64,000 nucleotides of DNA from Olivibacter jilunii. Lineage in GTDB: Bacteria; Bacteroidota; Bacteroidia; Sphingobacteriales; Sphingobacteriaceae. Below are positions 26,046-35,072 of the stretch, piece by piece. The stretch spans positions 62,001-126,000 of the forward strand of contig NZ_LR027849.1 in NCBI RefSeq assembly GCF_900607235.1, written 5' to 3'. The position numbers and the translations under genes are program-made. The notes beneath the pieces are model-generated. The model saw only the letters and a list, made by a program, of their open reading frames with translations, made no database searches and had not been told where the DNA came from. Positions within the stretch are counted from its first letter, which is position 1. Each line of letters begins with the position of its first letter.

Positions 26046-27629
26046 CTATTTAACCAATACAAAGGTCGGTTTTTCATTTACATTTAGCTCAATCCGATTA
26101 TTTTTTATCCGTTGATCTATTCGCTTCCCACGGGTTTTTCCCACTATGGGTTCAATAATCGTCGCATGTCTTGCGCGGGACTTAATTTTCAATCGGTAAT
26201 TGTTTTGCTGATAACCAGTTGATGTGCCAGACCAAAGTACATAGACTAGCTCATTCTTCGACAAGTGTTTGAATTTATAAATTAAAATCGTGGGATGCGT
26301 TGATCTTTCTTCTCCGGCAAACACCATATTCGTTAAAACATTTTTCATGGTATAAACATAATACCAAGATGTCTTCGGTTCCCAGACGCCTTTTTCACTA
26401 ACTAGTCCGCTGGAAGAAAACTGTATGGGATCATTTGGATTTACATCGCGCAACATGTACAATTGGGCTCTGTCTACACCTGCGGCTGCAAAGGCAAGGT
26501 AGGCTCGCAAAATCCATCGTGCCTGCACTTCTCTGATGTCTGACTTGCCGATAGCAGGGGGGCTTAGAACGGACCCCGGATGGGTATCCCAACCGAATTC
26601 GGAAATCCATACCTCCAAATTTGGCAAGTGTTCATTCCGGTAAGCAACCAGCGCGGCGGCTTGTTCTTTGAATTTGGCCTGCTCAGGACTAATGGCCGGC
26701 CCACCTCCTTGCCAGTCTTTCCCGTTTTTCCACGCATAGGTGTGTACGTTAATAACATCTGCCGCAAACTTTTTGTCGCGCCGATTTTGCTTGAACCATT
26801 GATTCATTTGATCAATGTATTCCAAATTGATGCTGCTCAAGCCGCCCATGACCAATTTGATTGTTGGATCTGCATTTTTTACACCAAAGCTCGGTTTACC
26901 TGTCTTATAATGTACCATGCTCTGTTCATGGCCGTCGTAATCTGCGCTGAGCATGGCAGCAAATTCGTCGGGCTTGAATGCCGATTTAGCGCCTTCCCAA
27001 AAGCGATCAGGCTCATTCCAATCTTCCAGATACTGTATATGACCAAGTCCGGAGACCATTGGCTGATCTGCAGCAAAACGCTGTTCTTGGTTCGGAATAG
27101 GATGACTGCCGTAACGGCCGGCAAATTGGAAAAGATAGCTGGCCCTTGCTTCATAAGAACTCGGCTGATCTGCGGCAGCATTCGGCTGATCTGTCGGTTT
27201 GATGTTTGTTGGAAACCAAGACGCACTGTCCAGCCAGGGAACCGAGCTTTGAATACAAGGCGAAACTTGCAGACCAATCTGTCTTAACTGTCCATAAAAT
27301 TGGTCGAAATTCCAACCAGGATATCCAGGGGCTACCTTTATCTGACGATATGGATGACCTTGGTAACCGGTACTCCCATTTCCTTCATCCCACACCCATG
27401 AGTGATATTCACGAATGAAACCCAGCGCAAGCATGTCTTCCGGGGGATCATCTACGAACGCGTTTACCCCCATAAATCTGTCTACGGTTATGGACGGGAT
27501 CAAGGCGGTCGTATCCTGAAAAACAACTTTTGTTTGACTTTGATGATGTCCATCGCAGCGAATAGCTGCTAATAGGTGCATCGAAATTGCCAAAAACCTC
27601 AATGGTAAGTAAAACAGTTTGATCACCAT
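26046..27629 (-). CDS. Exported clan GH-A glycoside hydrolase of the EPS locus
   Basis: I start the protein at the ATG at 27629 (527 residues). The longer frame to 27764 adds a hydrophilic stretch before the export signal (LFYLPLRFLAISMHLLAAI). A Cys follows the hydrophobic core, but the lipobox is poor. The fold is a TIM-barrel: the likely acid/base Glu is in EDWNEPDRFWEG (about Glu206) and the nucleophile Glu is in VWISEFGWD (about Glu344), the clan GH-A arrangement. It is a paralogue of the divergent gene at 27793. By analogy with PslG in Pseudomonas Psl loci, it probably trims or releases EPS in the periplasm or at the surface. Exact family and substrate unresolved. Confidence 0.82.
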   Translation of the reverse strand: MVIKLFYLPLRFLAISMHLLAAIRCDGHHQSQTKVVFQDTTALIPSITVDRFMGVNAFVDDPPEDMLALGFIREYHSWVWDEGNGSTGYQGHPYRQIKVAPGYPGWNFDQFYGQLRQIGLQVSPCIQSSVPWLDSASWFPTNIKPTDQPNAAADQPSSYEARASYLFQFAGRYGSHPIPNQEQRFAADQPMVSGLGHIQYLEDWNEPDRFWEGAKSAFKPDEFAAMLSADYDGHEQSMVHYKTGKPSFGVKNADPTIKLVMGGLSSINLEYIDQMNQWFKQNRRDKKFAADVINVHTYAWKNGKDWQGGGPAISPEQAKFKEQAAALVAYRNEHLPNLEVWISEFGWDTHPGSVLSPPAIGKSDIREVQARWILRAYLAFAAAGVDRAQLYMLRDVNPNDPIQFSSSGLVSEKGVWEPKTSWYYVYTMKNVLTNMVFAGEERSTHPTILIYKFKHLSKNELVYVLWSGTSTGYQQNNYRLKIKSRARHATIIEPIVGKTRGKRIDQRIKNNRIELNVNEKPTFVLVK

Positions 27630-27792
27630 ATTAAGAATGTATGCATGCACGTCTTCGTTTCTGTGATAAATGTAACATATTGCTGCGTAAAAACGGTTCT
27701 TTTTGTGTGTAAAAAATCTAGTTTTGAGTATGGTATGTATATATTTGTGTAATAATTTTAACAAGATCGCTAGCCTCTAGGAAAGTTTGCTT
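27630..27792. promoter_or_regulatory. Divergent promoter region between two glycosidase genes
   Basis: The gap is 163 bp and carries TATATTTG at 27740-27747, the same octamer found at 11496 and 14558, 46 bp before the plus-strand ATG. No clear minus-strand counterpart (CAAAnnTA on the plus strand) was seen. Confidence 0.4.
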
Positions 27793-29394
27793 ATGATTAG
27801 AAATATAACGCTATGCCAACTCATTGCAATTATGGTGCTGCTGTTCTTTACGAAGTGTACCGTTGATTGGGGCGAATGGTCTCCGGCAGGCGAACCGGTG
27901 GCTGTGAAAAATATGTTGGGCATCAATGCCTTCGAATGGGATTTTCTGCAGGATCCGAATGTACCTCATAAAATCGATAGTATTCAGGAGAGACAAATGC
28001 ATTTGATCAAATCGTTTAGTTCTGTCAGACATTACCTCGATTGGGATAAGTTAGAGCATGCGGAGGGAAGCTTTACATTTAATCCCACCTACAGTGGCGG
28101 CTGGAATCTGGATTTGGTGTACGAGCGTTGCAAGCAAGATAGTCTTACTACACTGGTATGCATCAAGAATGTTCCGGATTGGCTTTTTAATACCTATCCG
28201 GAAGGTGAGCGTGACCCGGAGAACATTCCCGCACCCTATAGCAGCGATTTGGAAGACGCTTCTTCCTATCACTTGATGGGACGTGTAGCCTTCCAGTTTG
28301 CTGCCAGATATGGATCAAACAAAGATCTCGACAGTAGTTTGGTGCGCGTTGATAAAAGGCCACGCTGGAAGGACGACTCGGTGAATAGGGTAAAGATTGG
28401 TTTAAACTTGGTGAAGTACATAGAGTGTAATAATGAGCCTAATAAATGGTGGAAAGGGAAAAAAGCACAACAAAATGGTCGTCAATACGCGGCTAATATG
28501 TCAGCTTTTTACGATGGACACAAAGGAAAATTGGGGAAGGATGTTGGGGTTAAAAATGCAGATCCGAACATGGTGGTTGTTATGGGTGGTTTGGCAAAAG
28601 GTGATATCAATTTTGTGAAAGATATGGTTGCTTGGTGCGTTGAAAACAGAGGTTACAAAACGGATGGTTCAGTAGATCTGTGTTTCGATGTACTGAACTA
28701 TCACATTTATTCGAATGATAATCTTTCTTGGTTCTCCAAAGTGTATAAAAGCAAGAGGCGGGGTATTGCGCCGGAGCGGAGCGATATGGGCGACGTCGCT
28801 GATGAATGGGTAGCGTATGGTAAAAACCTCAAACCAGGTTTGCCGGTTTGGGTGAGCGAAACAGGTTATGACTTGCGGCAAACGAGTACACAGCGCGCCA
28901 TTCCAATTGGCAATAAAGATGTACTGCAAACCCAAGCAGATTGGCTGCTTAGAACAGCGCTACTATATGCCAAACATGCTGTACAAAAAGTATTCTTTTA
29001 TCAGCTGTTTGATTTCGATGCAGAAGGGCAAAACTCGGGTACGCCGTATGGTAGGTGTGGTCTTGTTAACAGAGACAGCAGACGTCCTGCAGCCAACTAT
29101 TTCATACAGGTAAATCGGCTGATGGGTAACTATCGGTTCATCACAAGCCTAAGTAAAGACCCGGTGGTGGATCAATACAGCTATCAAGGAAACGATATAT
29201 ACGTGGCCTTCGTTCCTGATGAAGAGAATAGAAAGGAACGGTATACGCTGTCCTTGCCGGGTGCTAAGCAGGTAGTACTATATGAACCTGATCGCTCCGG
29301 AACAACCATGCGAAAAAAAGCAAAAAAATTGGTGGGGGAAACGCTGGAATTAGAAGTGGGCGAAACACCGTTGTTTATACAGCCAGTCAAATAA
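27793..29394 (+). CDS. Exported clan GH-A glycoside hydrolase of the EPS locus
   Basis: The ATG at 27793 gives 533 residues beginning MIRNITLCQLIAIMVLLFF, a signal sequence ending near a Cys (FFTKC) that could be lipidated, although the lipobox is not canonical. Catalytic candidates are Glu215 in IECNNEPNKWWKG (acid/base) and Glu356 in VWVSETGYD (nucleophile). The sequence is homologous along its length to the divergent glycosidase at 26046-27629 (shared ML.GINAF, GVKNADP, VMGGL segments). Two such enzymes in one EPS locus suggest trimming of polymer at two linkages or two cell locations. An upstream TTG at 27787 is less likely as a start. Confidence 0.83.
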   Translation: MIRNITLCQLIAIMVLLFFTKCTVDWGEWSPAGEPVAVKNMLGINAFEWDFLQDPNVPHKIDSIQERQMHLIKSFSSVRHYLDWDKLEHAEGSFTFNPTYSGGWNLDLVYERCKQDSLTTLVCIKNVPDWLFNTYPEGERDPENIPAPYSSDLEDASSYHLMGRVAFQFAARYGSNKDLDSSLVRVDKRPRWKDDSVNRVKIGLNLVKYIECNNEPNKWWKGKKAQQNGRQYAANMSAFYDGHKGKLGKDVGVKNADPNMVVVMGGLAKGDINFVKDMVAWCVENRGYKTDGSVDLCFDVLNYHIYSNDNLSWFSKVYKSKRRGIAPERSDMGDVADEWVAYGKNLKPGLPVWVSETGYDLRQTSTQRAIPIGNKDVLQTQADWLLRTALLYAKHAVQKVFFYQLFDFDAEGQNSGTPYGRCGLVNRDSRRPAANYFIQVNRLMGNYRFITSLSKDPVVDQYSYQGNDIYVAFVPDEENRKERYTLSLPGAKQVVLYEPDRSGTTMRKKAKKLVGETLELEVGETPLFIQPVK

Positions 29395-29412
29395 TTTGGT
29401 AAAAAAGGTGAT

Positions 29413-30324
29413 ATGGGACTCGTTTCAATCATTTCCGTCAACTATAAGCAGCCCGTCGTTACCGCCGCATTTTTGGAGTCTATCGTCGCGTTGGCGCCTC
29501 AAATTGAATTGGAAGTAATTATCGTGGACAATGGAAGTGAGCAAGACCAAGAAGATTATTTTAAAAAGATTTTACCAAGTCTGACTTATCTGCGTGTGGA
29601 AAAAAACATAGGTTTCGCCGGCGGAAATAATATCGGAATACAGGCCTCAAGCGGCGATTACCTGTTGTTTTTAAATAATGATACAGAGATTACTGCCGGG
29701 ATGATCGAGGCGCTTTTAGCAGTATTGGAAACCAAACAGGACGTGGGTATTGTATCTCCTTTGCTTTTGTATTATGACGATAAAAAGCTTATACAGTATG
29801 CCGGTTATACAGAAATGAATTATTTGACGGGACGGAATCAACAAATAGCATTTCAAGAAGTAAACCAAGGTCAATATGCATCGACAAGTCGGGAAACAGC
29901 CTATTGCCATGGAGCTGCCATGATGGTACGGCGAAAGGATGTGAACCGGATAGGACTGATGGACGAATCTTACTTTCTCTATTATGAAGAGCTGGACTGG
30001 TGTGAGAAATTTAGGAAAAGTGGGTTGCGTTGCTGGTTTCATGGTCAGGCGGTCATTTACCATAAAGAATCGATTTCGGTTGGTAAAGCAAGTGCCTTAA
30101 AGACATATTTTATGGCGCGCAACAGAATGCTCTTTATTCGTAAAAATTGCTCATGGCCATTCGTGCTGTTTTTTTCTCTTTTTTTTGTGTTTGTATCTTC
30201 TACAAAACAAGCCTTGGTTTTTTTAAGAAAAGGGCGAGCGGATCTGATCAAATGGCATTACAAAGGGATATGGTGGAATCTTACCCATGGCACAAAAAGC
30301 AAACGGCTTGGGTTTCAAACGTAG
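29413..30324 (+). CDS. Family 2 glycosyltransferase (rhamnosyltransferase-like)
   Basis: This 303-residue GT-A enzyme carries VSIISVNYKQPVVTAAFLES, EVIIVDNGSEQD, NIGFAGGNNIGI and the DxD-type LLFLNNDTEIT. This set is typical of WbbL/RfbF-like transferases, which often use dTDP-rhamnose. A C-terminal hydrophobic segment (PFVLFFSLFFVFVSSTKQAL) suggests membrane association. It follows the glycosidase gene by 18 bp and belongs to the third transcription unit of the EPS locus. Donor sugar is a guess from family. Confidence 0.88.
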   Translation: MGLVSIISVNYKQPVVTAAFLESIVALAPQIELEVIIVDNGSEQDQEDYFKKILPSLTYLRVEKNIGFAGGNNIGIQASSGDYLLFLNNDTEITAGMIEALLAVLETKQDVGIVSPLLLYYDDKKLIQYAGYTEMNYLTGRNQQIAFQEVNQGQYASTSRETAYCHGAAMMVRRKDVNRIGLMDESYFLYYEELDWCEKFRKSGLRCWFHGQAVIYHKESISVGKASALKTYFMARNRMLFIRKNCSWPFVLFFSLFFVFVSSTKQALVFLRKGRADLIKWHYKGIWWNLTHGTKSKRLGFQT

Positions 30325-30425
30325 ATGATTTGTCTGCAGCAATGAAACAGCGTTGTGAAAAAAACAAATTTATGAGTCTGTCATCAGTCTTTGGGCATTT
30401 ATTTATAGCGGAAATATAGGATGTT

Positions 30426-31622
30426 ATGATTTTCTTTTTTTGGTTTTGTTTAGCCTTGATTGCTTACACATTTGTTGGTTATGGACTACTATTATATATA
30501 TTCGTCCGTTTAAAAGAGTTTTTTGTAAAGCCGAGATTATGGGAGGCAGGGGAGAGATATGTTCCCGAGGTTACCTTGATCGTTGCGGCCTACAATGAAG
30601 AAGCAATTATCGAAGAAAAATTAAAGAATTCACTGGCGATAGACTATCCACAGGATAAATTGCATTTCATTTTTATCACCGATGGATCTACCGATCGTAC
30701 GCTGCAAATTGTTCAGCAATTTGAAATGGTTACTCTTATGCATGATGCTGCGCGGCGTGGCAAAATGGCGGCCATTAAAAGGGCTATGCAGGTTGTTAGT
30801 AGCGAAATAACCGTTTTCACAGATGCCAATACTTTTCTCAATAAAGAGGCTATACGTAATTTAGTGAGACATTATCGGACACCGAAAGTTGGCGCGGTAG
30901 CGGGGGAAAAACGTATTGCGCTACGAGGCTCAGCAGACGCCAGCGCGGCAGGTGAGGGCTTCTATTGGAAATATGAGTCTTGGCTCAAACGGCTGGATTA
31001 TGCTTTCTATTCTAATGTGGGAGCCGCAGGCGAACTATTCAGTATCAGGACTGCTCTGTTTCCTTATGTAGAGGAAGATACCATCATTGACGATCATATG
31101 ATTGCTATGCGCATTGCTGAAAAAGGGTATATTATTGGTTATGAGCCTGAAGCCTACGCAAGCGAGGTTGCTTCTGAAAATACCGCGGAAGAACTGAAAA
31201 GGAAAATCCGTATCGCAGCTGGGGGAATGCAATCCATCCTTCGTTTACCAATAGCTGCCAATCCTTTTAAATATCCCATGTTTTGCTTTCAATATATCAG
31301 CCATCGCGTGCTACGTTGGACGATTGTGCCCTTTTTATTGATCATATTCTTATTGCTCAATATTCTCTTGGTCATCCAAGGGCAAGGTATGTTCTATGTA
31401 GTGGGCCTTTTTTTCCAATTGGGCTTTTATTTGTTAGCCCTGATCGGTATGGCCATGGAGCGCGTATCGTTGAAAGTAAAAGCATTTTTTATTCCATACT
31501 ATTTTTGCCTGATGAATTACGCTGTAATCGTGGGTATTTATCGATATTTTTCAGGTAGACAAAGTGCCATTTGGGAAAAATCAAAAAGAAAATCGGACTT
31601 AATGTTGCCGCACCATAAATGA
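30426..31622 (+). CDS. Membrane family 2 glycosyltransferase
   Basis: This 398-residue protein has an N-terminal membrane helix (FFWFCLALIAYTFVGYGLLL), a GT-A catalytic domain (VTLIVAAYNEEAIIEEKL, FIFITDGSTDRTL, metal site VFTDANTFLNKE, acid cluster EEDTIIDDHMIA) and several C-terminal membrane helices. The usual QxxRW is replaced by RKIRIAAGG. It resembles polysaccharide-synthase-type GT2 proteins of EPS clusters. The stop codon overlaps the ATG of the large hybrid kinase (ATGA), so enzyme and sensor are co-translated. Confidence 0.88.
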   Translation: MIFFFWFCLALIAYTFVGYGLLLYIFVRLKEFFVKPRLWEAGERYVPEVTLIVAAYNEEAIIEEKLKNSLAIDYPQDKLHFIFITDGSTDRTLQIVQQFEMVTLMHDAARRGKMAAIKRAMQVVSSEITVFTDANTFLNKEAIRNLVRHYRTPKVGAVAGEKRIALRGSADASAAGEGFYWKYESWLKRLDYAFYSNVGAAGELFSIRTALFPYVEEDTIIDDHMIAMRIAEKGYIIGYEPEAYASEVASENTAEELKRKIRIAAGGMQSILRLPIAANPFKYPMFCFQYISHRVLRWTIVPFLLIIFLLLNILLVIQGQGMFYVVGLFFQLGFYLLALIGMAMERVSLKVKAFFIPYYFCLMNYAVIVGIYRYFSGRQSAIWEKSKRKSDLMLPHHK

Positions 31623-34600
31623 AAAATATAATACCTCTTCAAACGCGACTGTATCTAGGTTTAGCTTTCTGTATCATCATGGTAATTGCCATTGGGGTTG
31701 TGTCATATGATCGTATTAAAAGTCAAAATAAGGAAGCCGAATGGGTTACCCATTCTTATCAGGTTATCAGTACATCACAGCATGTACGGAACTTGTTACT
31801 GAGGTTGCAAACCAATAAGATGGCTTATCGGAACACGGGTGACGAATCTTTTTCCAAACTCGTGGAGGGCTTACATGGTAAAGTAGTTTATACCCTCGAT
31901 TCGCTTACAGAGCTGACGAGAAGCAATTCTGTTCAGCACGGGCTGGCTAAACAGATCATGTTAGATGTCAAGGACTATCTTGAATTTGAGGGATCTGAAC
32001 AGAGAAAAGCTGTATCAAATGCGGATGATTCCATGTTGATTATGAAGGAGGATGGTTATTTTTCGGTTATTAATAAGACAATCGACCAATTTCAACATAA
32101 CGAAAGGAACTTACTCACAAAGCGTAAAGACCGGAACGATCATCTGGTGAGGTTAACCCTGCGGGTCATTGTTATCAACCTATCCATCGTTTTGTTCATC
32201 GTCTTGATTTTGTGTTATGTGATACGGGCGGAGCTTATTGGCCGATTGAAAGCCCAACGTAGATTAAAAGACACCATAAAGAATATCGAACAGCTGAATG
32301 AAGAAGCAAACGAAAAAAACTGGCAGCTGGAAGGGGTGGTCAAAATCAATGATGAGTTACAAAAATATCCCCATGATTTGGAGCAGTTGGCGCAGAATGC
32401 ACTGAATGTTGTTACCGACTACCTGATGGTGCCGGCCGCTGTATTTTATGTGTTTCGCGAGGAAAGACAGTCGTTGGAGGTCGCTGGTGCGGTAGCCGTT
32501 CCTGCTGCTAAAAGAATAAGTGCTAAGCTGGGTGAAAATTTAGCAGGTAGAGCGGCGCTCAACACCAAAGTGCAGGTGATTAATGGCATTGATCCAGCTT
32601 ATTGGAAAATTGAATCAGGCTTAGGCAGTATCGATATAGATACCTTGGCATATGTGCCGTTGTATGACGCGACAGGATTAAAGGGATTGATTGAGCTGGC
32701 ATGTGTTAGCGATACCATTAATAACAAAGCTGACTTCTTGCAGATTATTGCTTCTAATATAGCGCGGGCGTTGAACAGTTGTATTGCACATGGCAAAATG
32801 GAATCGTTAATTGAACATGTTAATCAACAAAAGGAAGAGTTGATCGCTCAAAAGGAAGACTTGGCCGCCTCGAATGAGCAAATCAAAATACAGACCGAAG
32901 AGCTGCGCGCATCAGAAGAGGAGCTTCGTGTTCAGCAGGAAGAGCTTAGGGAGATTAATGCCGAGCTGGCTATTCAGAACGGGATGATGGAAGAAGCCAA
33001 GAAAGCCATCGAATCACAGAAGAATGAACTTGAAAAAAGTAGCCGATACAAGTCTGAGTTTTTGGCAAATATGTCGCATGAGTTACGTACCCCTTTGAAC
33101 AGCATATTGGTGTTGGCGAAAATGTTGGCCGACAACACCTCCGGAAACTTGACTGAAAAGCAGCAGCAATATAGCGAGATCATACATAAATCCGGATCGA
33201 ATCTCCTAAACCTGATTAATGATATTCTAGACCTATCAAAAATCGAAGCGGGTAAGATTGACGTTTTTTTCGAGATGATTTCCCTTGGTTCTATTGTACG
33301 GAATATGGAAGAAACGTTTGAGGCTGTAGCAAAAGAACGCTCCATCAACTTCGTCATTGAATTCCAGGAAGATCTTCCTGAAAAAATCGAATCTGATCAA
33401 AAGCGATTGGAACAGATCTTAAAAAATTTACTGTCAAATGCCTTCAAATTCACCCCTGCGAACGGACGTGTCACCTTGGCTATAGACACAGAAGAACGAG
33501 ATGCAGAAAAATTTATCGCTTTCCATGTCATGGACACCGGAATCGGTATAGCTAAAGATAAGCAGGCACTTGTTTTTGCCGCCTTCCAACAGATCGATGG
33601 AGCTATTAATAGAAAATATGCCGGTACGGGTTTGGGGCTTTCGATCAGTAGTGAACTTGCCAGGCGTCTGAACGGGTTTGTTAAACTGGTGAGTGAATTG
33701 AACGAAGGAAGCACATTTTCCCTCTATATTCCAATGGATGCTACTAGTCCACAAAACAAGCAGCTCGAACGGACTAACGCTGTTGAGACTTCCCAAATTC
33801 CCATTGCGATACCTTCGATGGTGAAGGAACAAGAAATCATACGGGATGACCGAAACGTTGTGAGCAGAGGAGATAAATGTATATTGATTGTGGAAGATGA
33901 TATCAGTTTTTCTACGATTTTGCGAGATTTTGCAAGATCAAAGGGCTACCGTGTTATTGTTGCCCTTAGCGGAGATGAGGGGATCTTCTGCGTCAATAAA
34001 TATAAACCAGATGCCATCATACTCGATATGAATTTACCTGTTTATAGTGGACGGGAAATTCTCCAATATGTCAAAAGTTTAGAAATACTGCGGCATATAC
34101 CGGTGCACATTATTAGTTCACAGGATGATCCGGGTATAGACAAAAACGATATAACAGGTTACACCCTCAAACCGCTAGTTATAGAGGAAATGGATATGGT
34201 TTTCAATTTAATAGATAGTCAAGGAGTAGCGGATCAGCCAAAGCGGATCTTGATAGTTAATAGCGGAAAAGAAAGCACAACAGGTTTAGAGGAGCTTTTA
34301 AAAAACTATCAAGGTGTTGAGTTAACGATTATTAATGATTTTACAGCCCTCGATAATGATAAAACGGATCGCTATGATATTATTCTTTATTATCTGAATG
34401 CTCCGCTTCCACACGTAGAGAAGCGTTTATCGGCACTGAACGATCGACTGCAAGTGGATCACGGAAATATGATTATTTTTATCAACCGCCAAATTGATGA
34501 AAAAGAAGAGTTACTACTTAAAAAATATGCCAGGACGCTCATTCATATTTCTCCGAAAGCCAAGGAGCGTTTGATAGACGAGCTTGATCATTTCCTGAAA

Positions 34601-35068
34601 AAAAAACGCGAAGTGTCGTCGGCAGTTCCAACGGAAAGGCAAAGTTTGATTGACGACCATGTATCGAAAGTCAATACAGTCTATGATCTCCGCGATACAT
34701 TGGTGTTATTGGCAGACGATGATATGCGAAATGTTTTTGCGCTGACGGCTGTACTGGAAGAGAAAGGCGCCCGAATAATTGTTGCAAATAATGGGCAAGA
34801 AGCTCTTGATGAGTTGTACGCTAATCCTAGTATTAAAGTTATCTTGATGGATGTTATGATGCCGGTAATGGATGGGCTGGAAGCAATAAAGCGGATTCGT
34901 GCAATTGAAAAATATAAGAGTCTGCCAATCATTGCTTTAACTGCAAAAGCCATGCAGGGTGATCGTGAAAAATGCATGGAGGCCGGAGCCTCGGAATATG
35001 TGACCAAGCCGCTCGATGTAAATAAACTACTAAATCTGATTAAAATTTTGGTTAGCGAAATAGCTTAG
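31619..35068 (+). CDS. Hybrid histidine kinase with CHASE3-like sensor, GAF and three receiver-type domains
   Basis: Membrane helices at about residues 8-29 and 182-204 flank a periplasmic CHASE3-like sensor region. Next come a GAF domain (about 250-400), a long coiled coil (about 405-478), HisKA with the phospho-His in ANMSHELRTPLNS, and HATPase (NLLSNAFKF, DTGIGI, GTGLGL). The C-terminal part has REC1 (ILIVEDDISF, acceptor ILDMNLP), a degenerate receiver (ILIVNSGKES, no acceptor Asp) and REC3 (LLADDDMR, LMDVMMPVMDG, VTKPLD). At 1149 residues it is a typical multi-input phosphorelay hub. Coupled to the glycosyltransferase upstream and another REC-kinase downstream, it probably tunes EPS production to an envelope signal. 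Confidence 0.92.
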   Translation: MKNIIPLQTRLYLGLAFCIIMVIAIGVVSYDRIKSQNKEAEWVTHSYQVISTSQHVRNLLLRLQTNKMAYRNTGDESFSKLVEGLHGKVVYTLDSLTELTRSNSVQHGLAKQIMLDVKDYLEFEGSEQRKAVSNADDSMLIMKEDGYFSVINKTIDQFQHNERNLLTKRKDRNDHLVRLTLRVIVINLSIVLFIVLILCYVIRAELIGRLKAQRRLKDTIKNIEQLNEEANEKNWQLEGVVKINDELQKYPHDLEQLAQNALNVVTDYLMVPAAVFYVFREERQSLEVAGAVAVPAAKRISAKLGENLAGRAALNTKVQVINGIDPAYWKIESGLGSIDIDTLAYVPLYDATGLKGLIELACVSDTINNKADFLQIIASNIARALNSCIAHGKMESLIEHVNQQKEELIAQKEDLAASNEQIKIQTEELRASEEELRVQQEELREINAELAIQNGMMEEAKKAIESQKNELEKSSRYKSEFLANMSHELRTPLNSILVLAKMLADNTSGNLTEKQQQYSEIIHKSGSNLLNLINDILDLSKIEAGKIDVFFEMISLGSIVRNMEETFEAVAKERSINFVIEFQEDLPEKIESDQKRLEQILKNLLSNAFKFTPANGRVTLAIDTEERDAEKFIAFHVMDTGIGIAKDKQALVFAAFQQIDGAINRKYAGTGLGLSISSELARRLNGFVKLVSELNEGSTFSLYIPMDATSPQNKQLERTNAVETSQIPIAIPSMVKEQEIIRDDRNVVSRGDKCILIVEDDISFSTILRDFARSKGYRVIVALSGDEGIFCVNKYKPDAIILDMNLPVYSGREILQYVKSLEILRHIPVHIISSQDDPGIDKNDITGYTLKPLVIEEMDMVFNLIDSQGVADQPKRILIVNSGKESTTGLEELLKNYQGVELTIINDFTALDNDKTDRYDIILYYLNAPLPHVEKRLSALNDRLQVDHGNMIIFINRQIDEKEELLLKKYARTLIHISPKAKERLIDELDHFLKKKREVSSAVPTERQSLIDDHVSKVNTVYDLRDTLVLLADDDMRNVFALTAVLEEKGARIIVANNGQEALDELYANPSIKVILMDVMMPVMDGLEAIKRIRAIEKYKSLPIIALTAKAMQGDREKCMEAGASEYVTKPLDVNKLLNLIKILVSEIA

Positions 35069-35072
35069 ATTT

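Noticed and set aside
26580-27287. 235-codon plus-strand open frame opposite the glycosidase gene
   Set aside because: It lies entirely antisense to a gene with clear catalytic motifs, and its product is low-complexity and unlike any protein. A shadow frame.
31619-35068. Possibility that the large kinase is two genes joined by a sequencing error
   Set aside because: The frame is continuous and the domain order (sensor, GAF, kinase, receivers) is a common hybrid-kinase layout.
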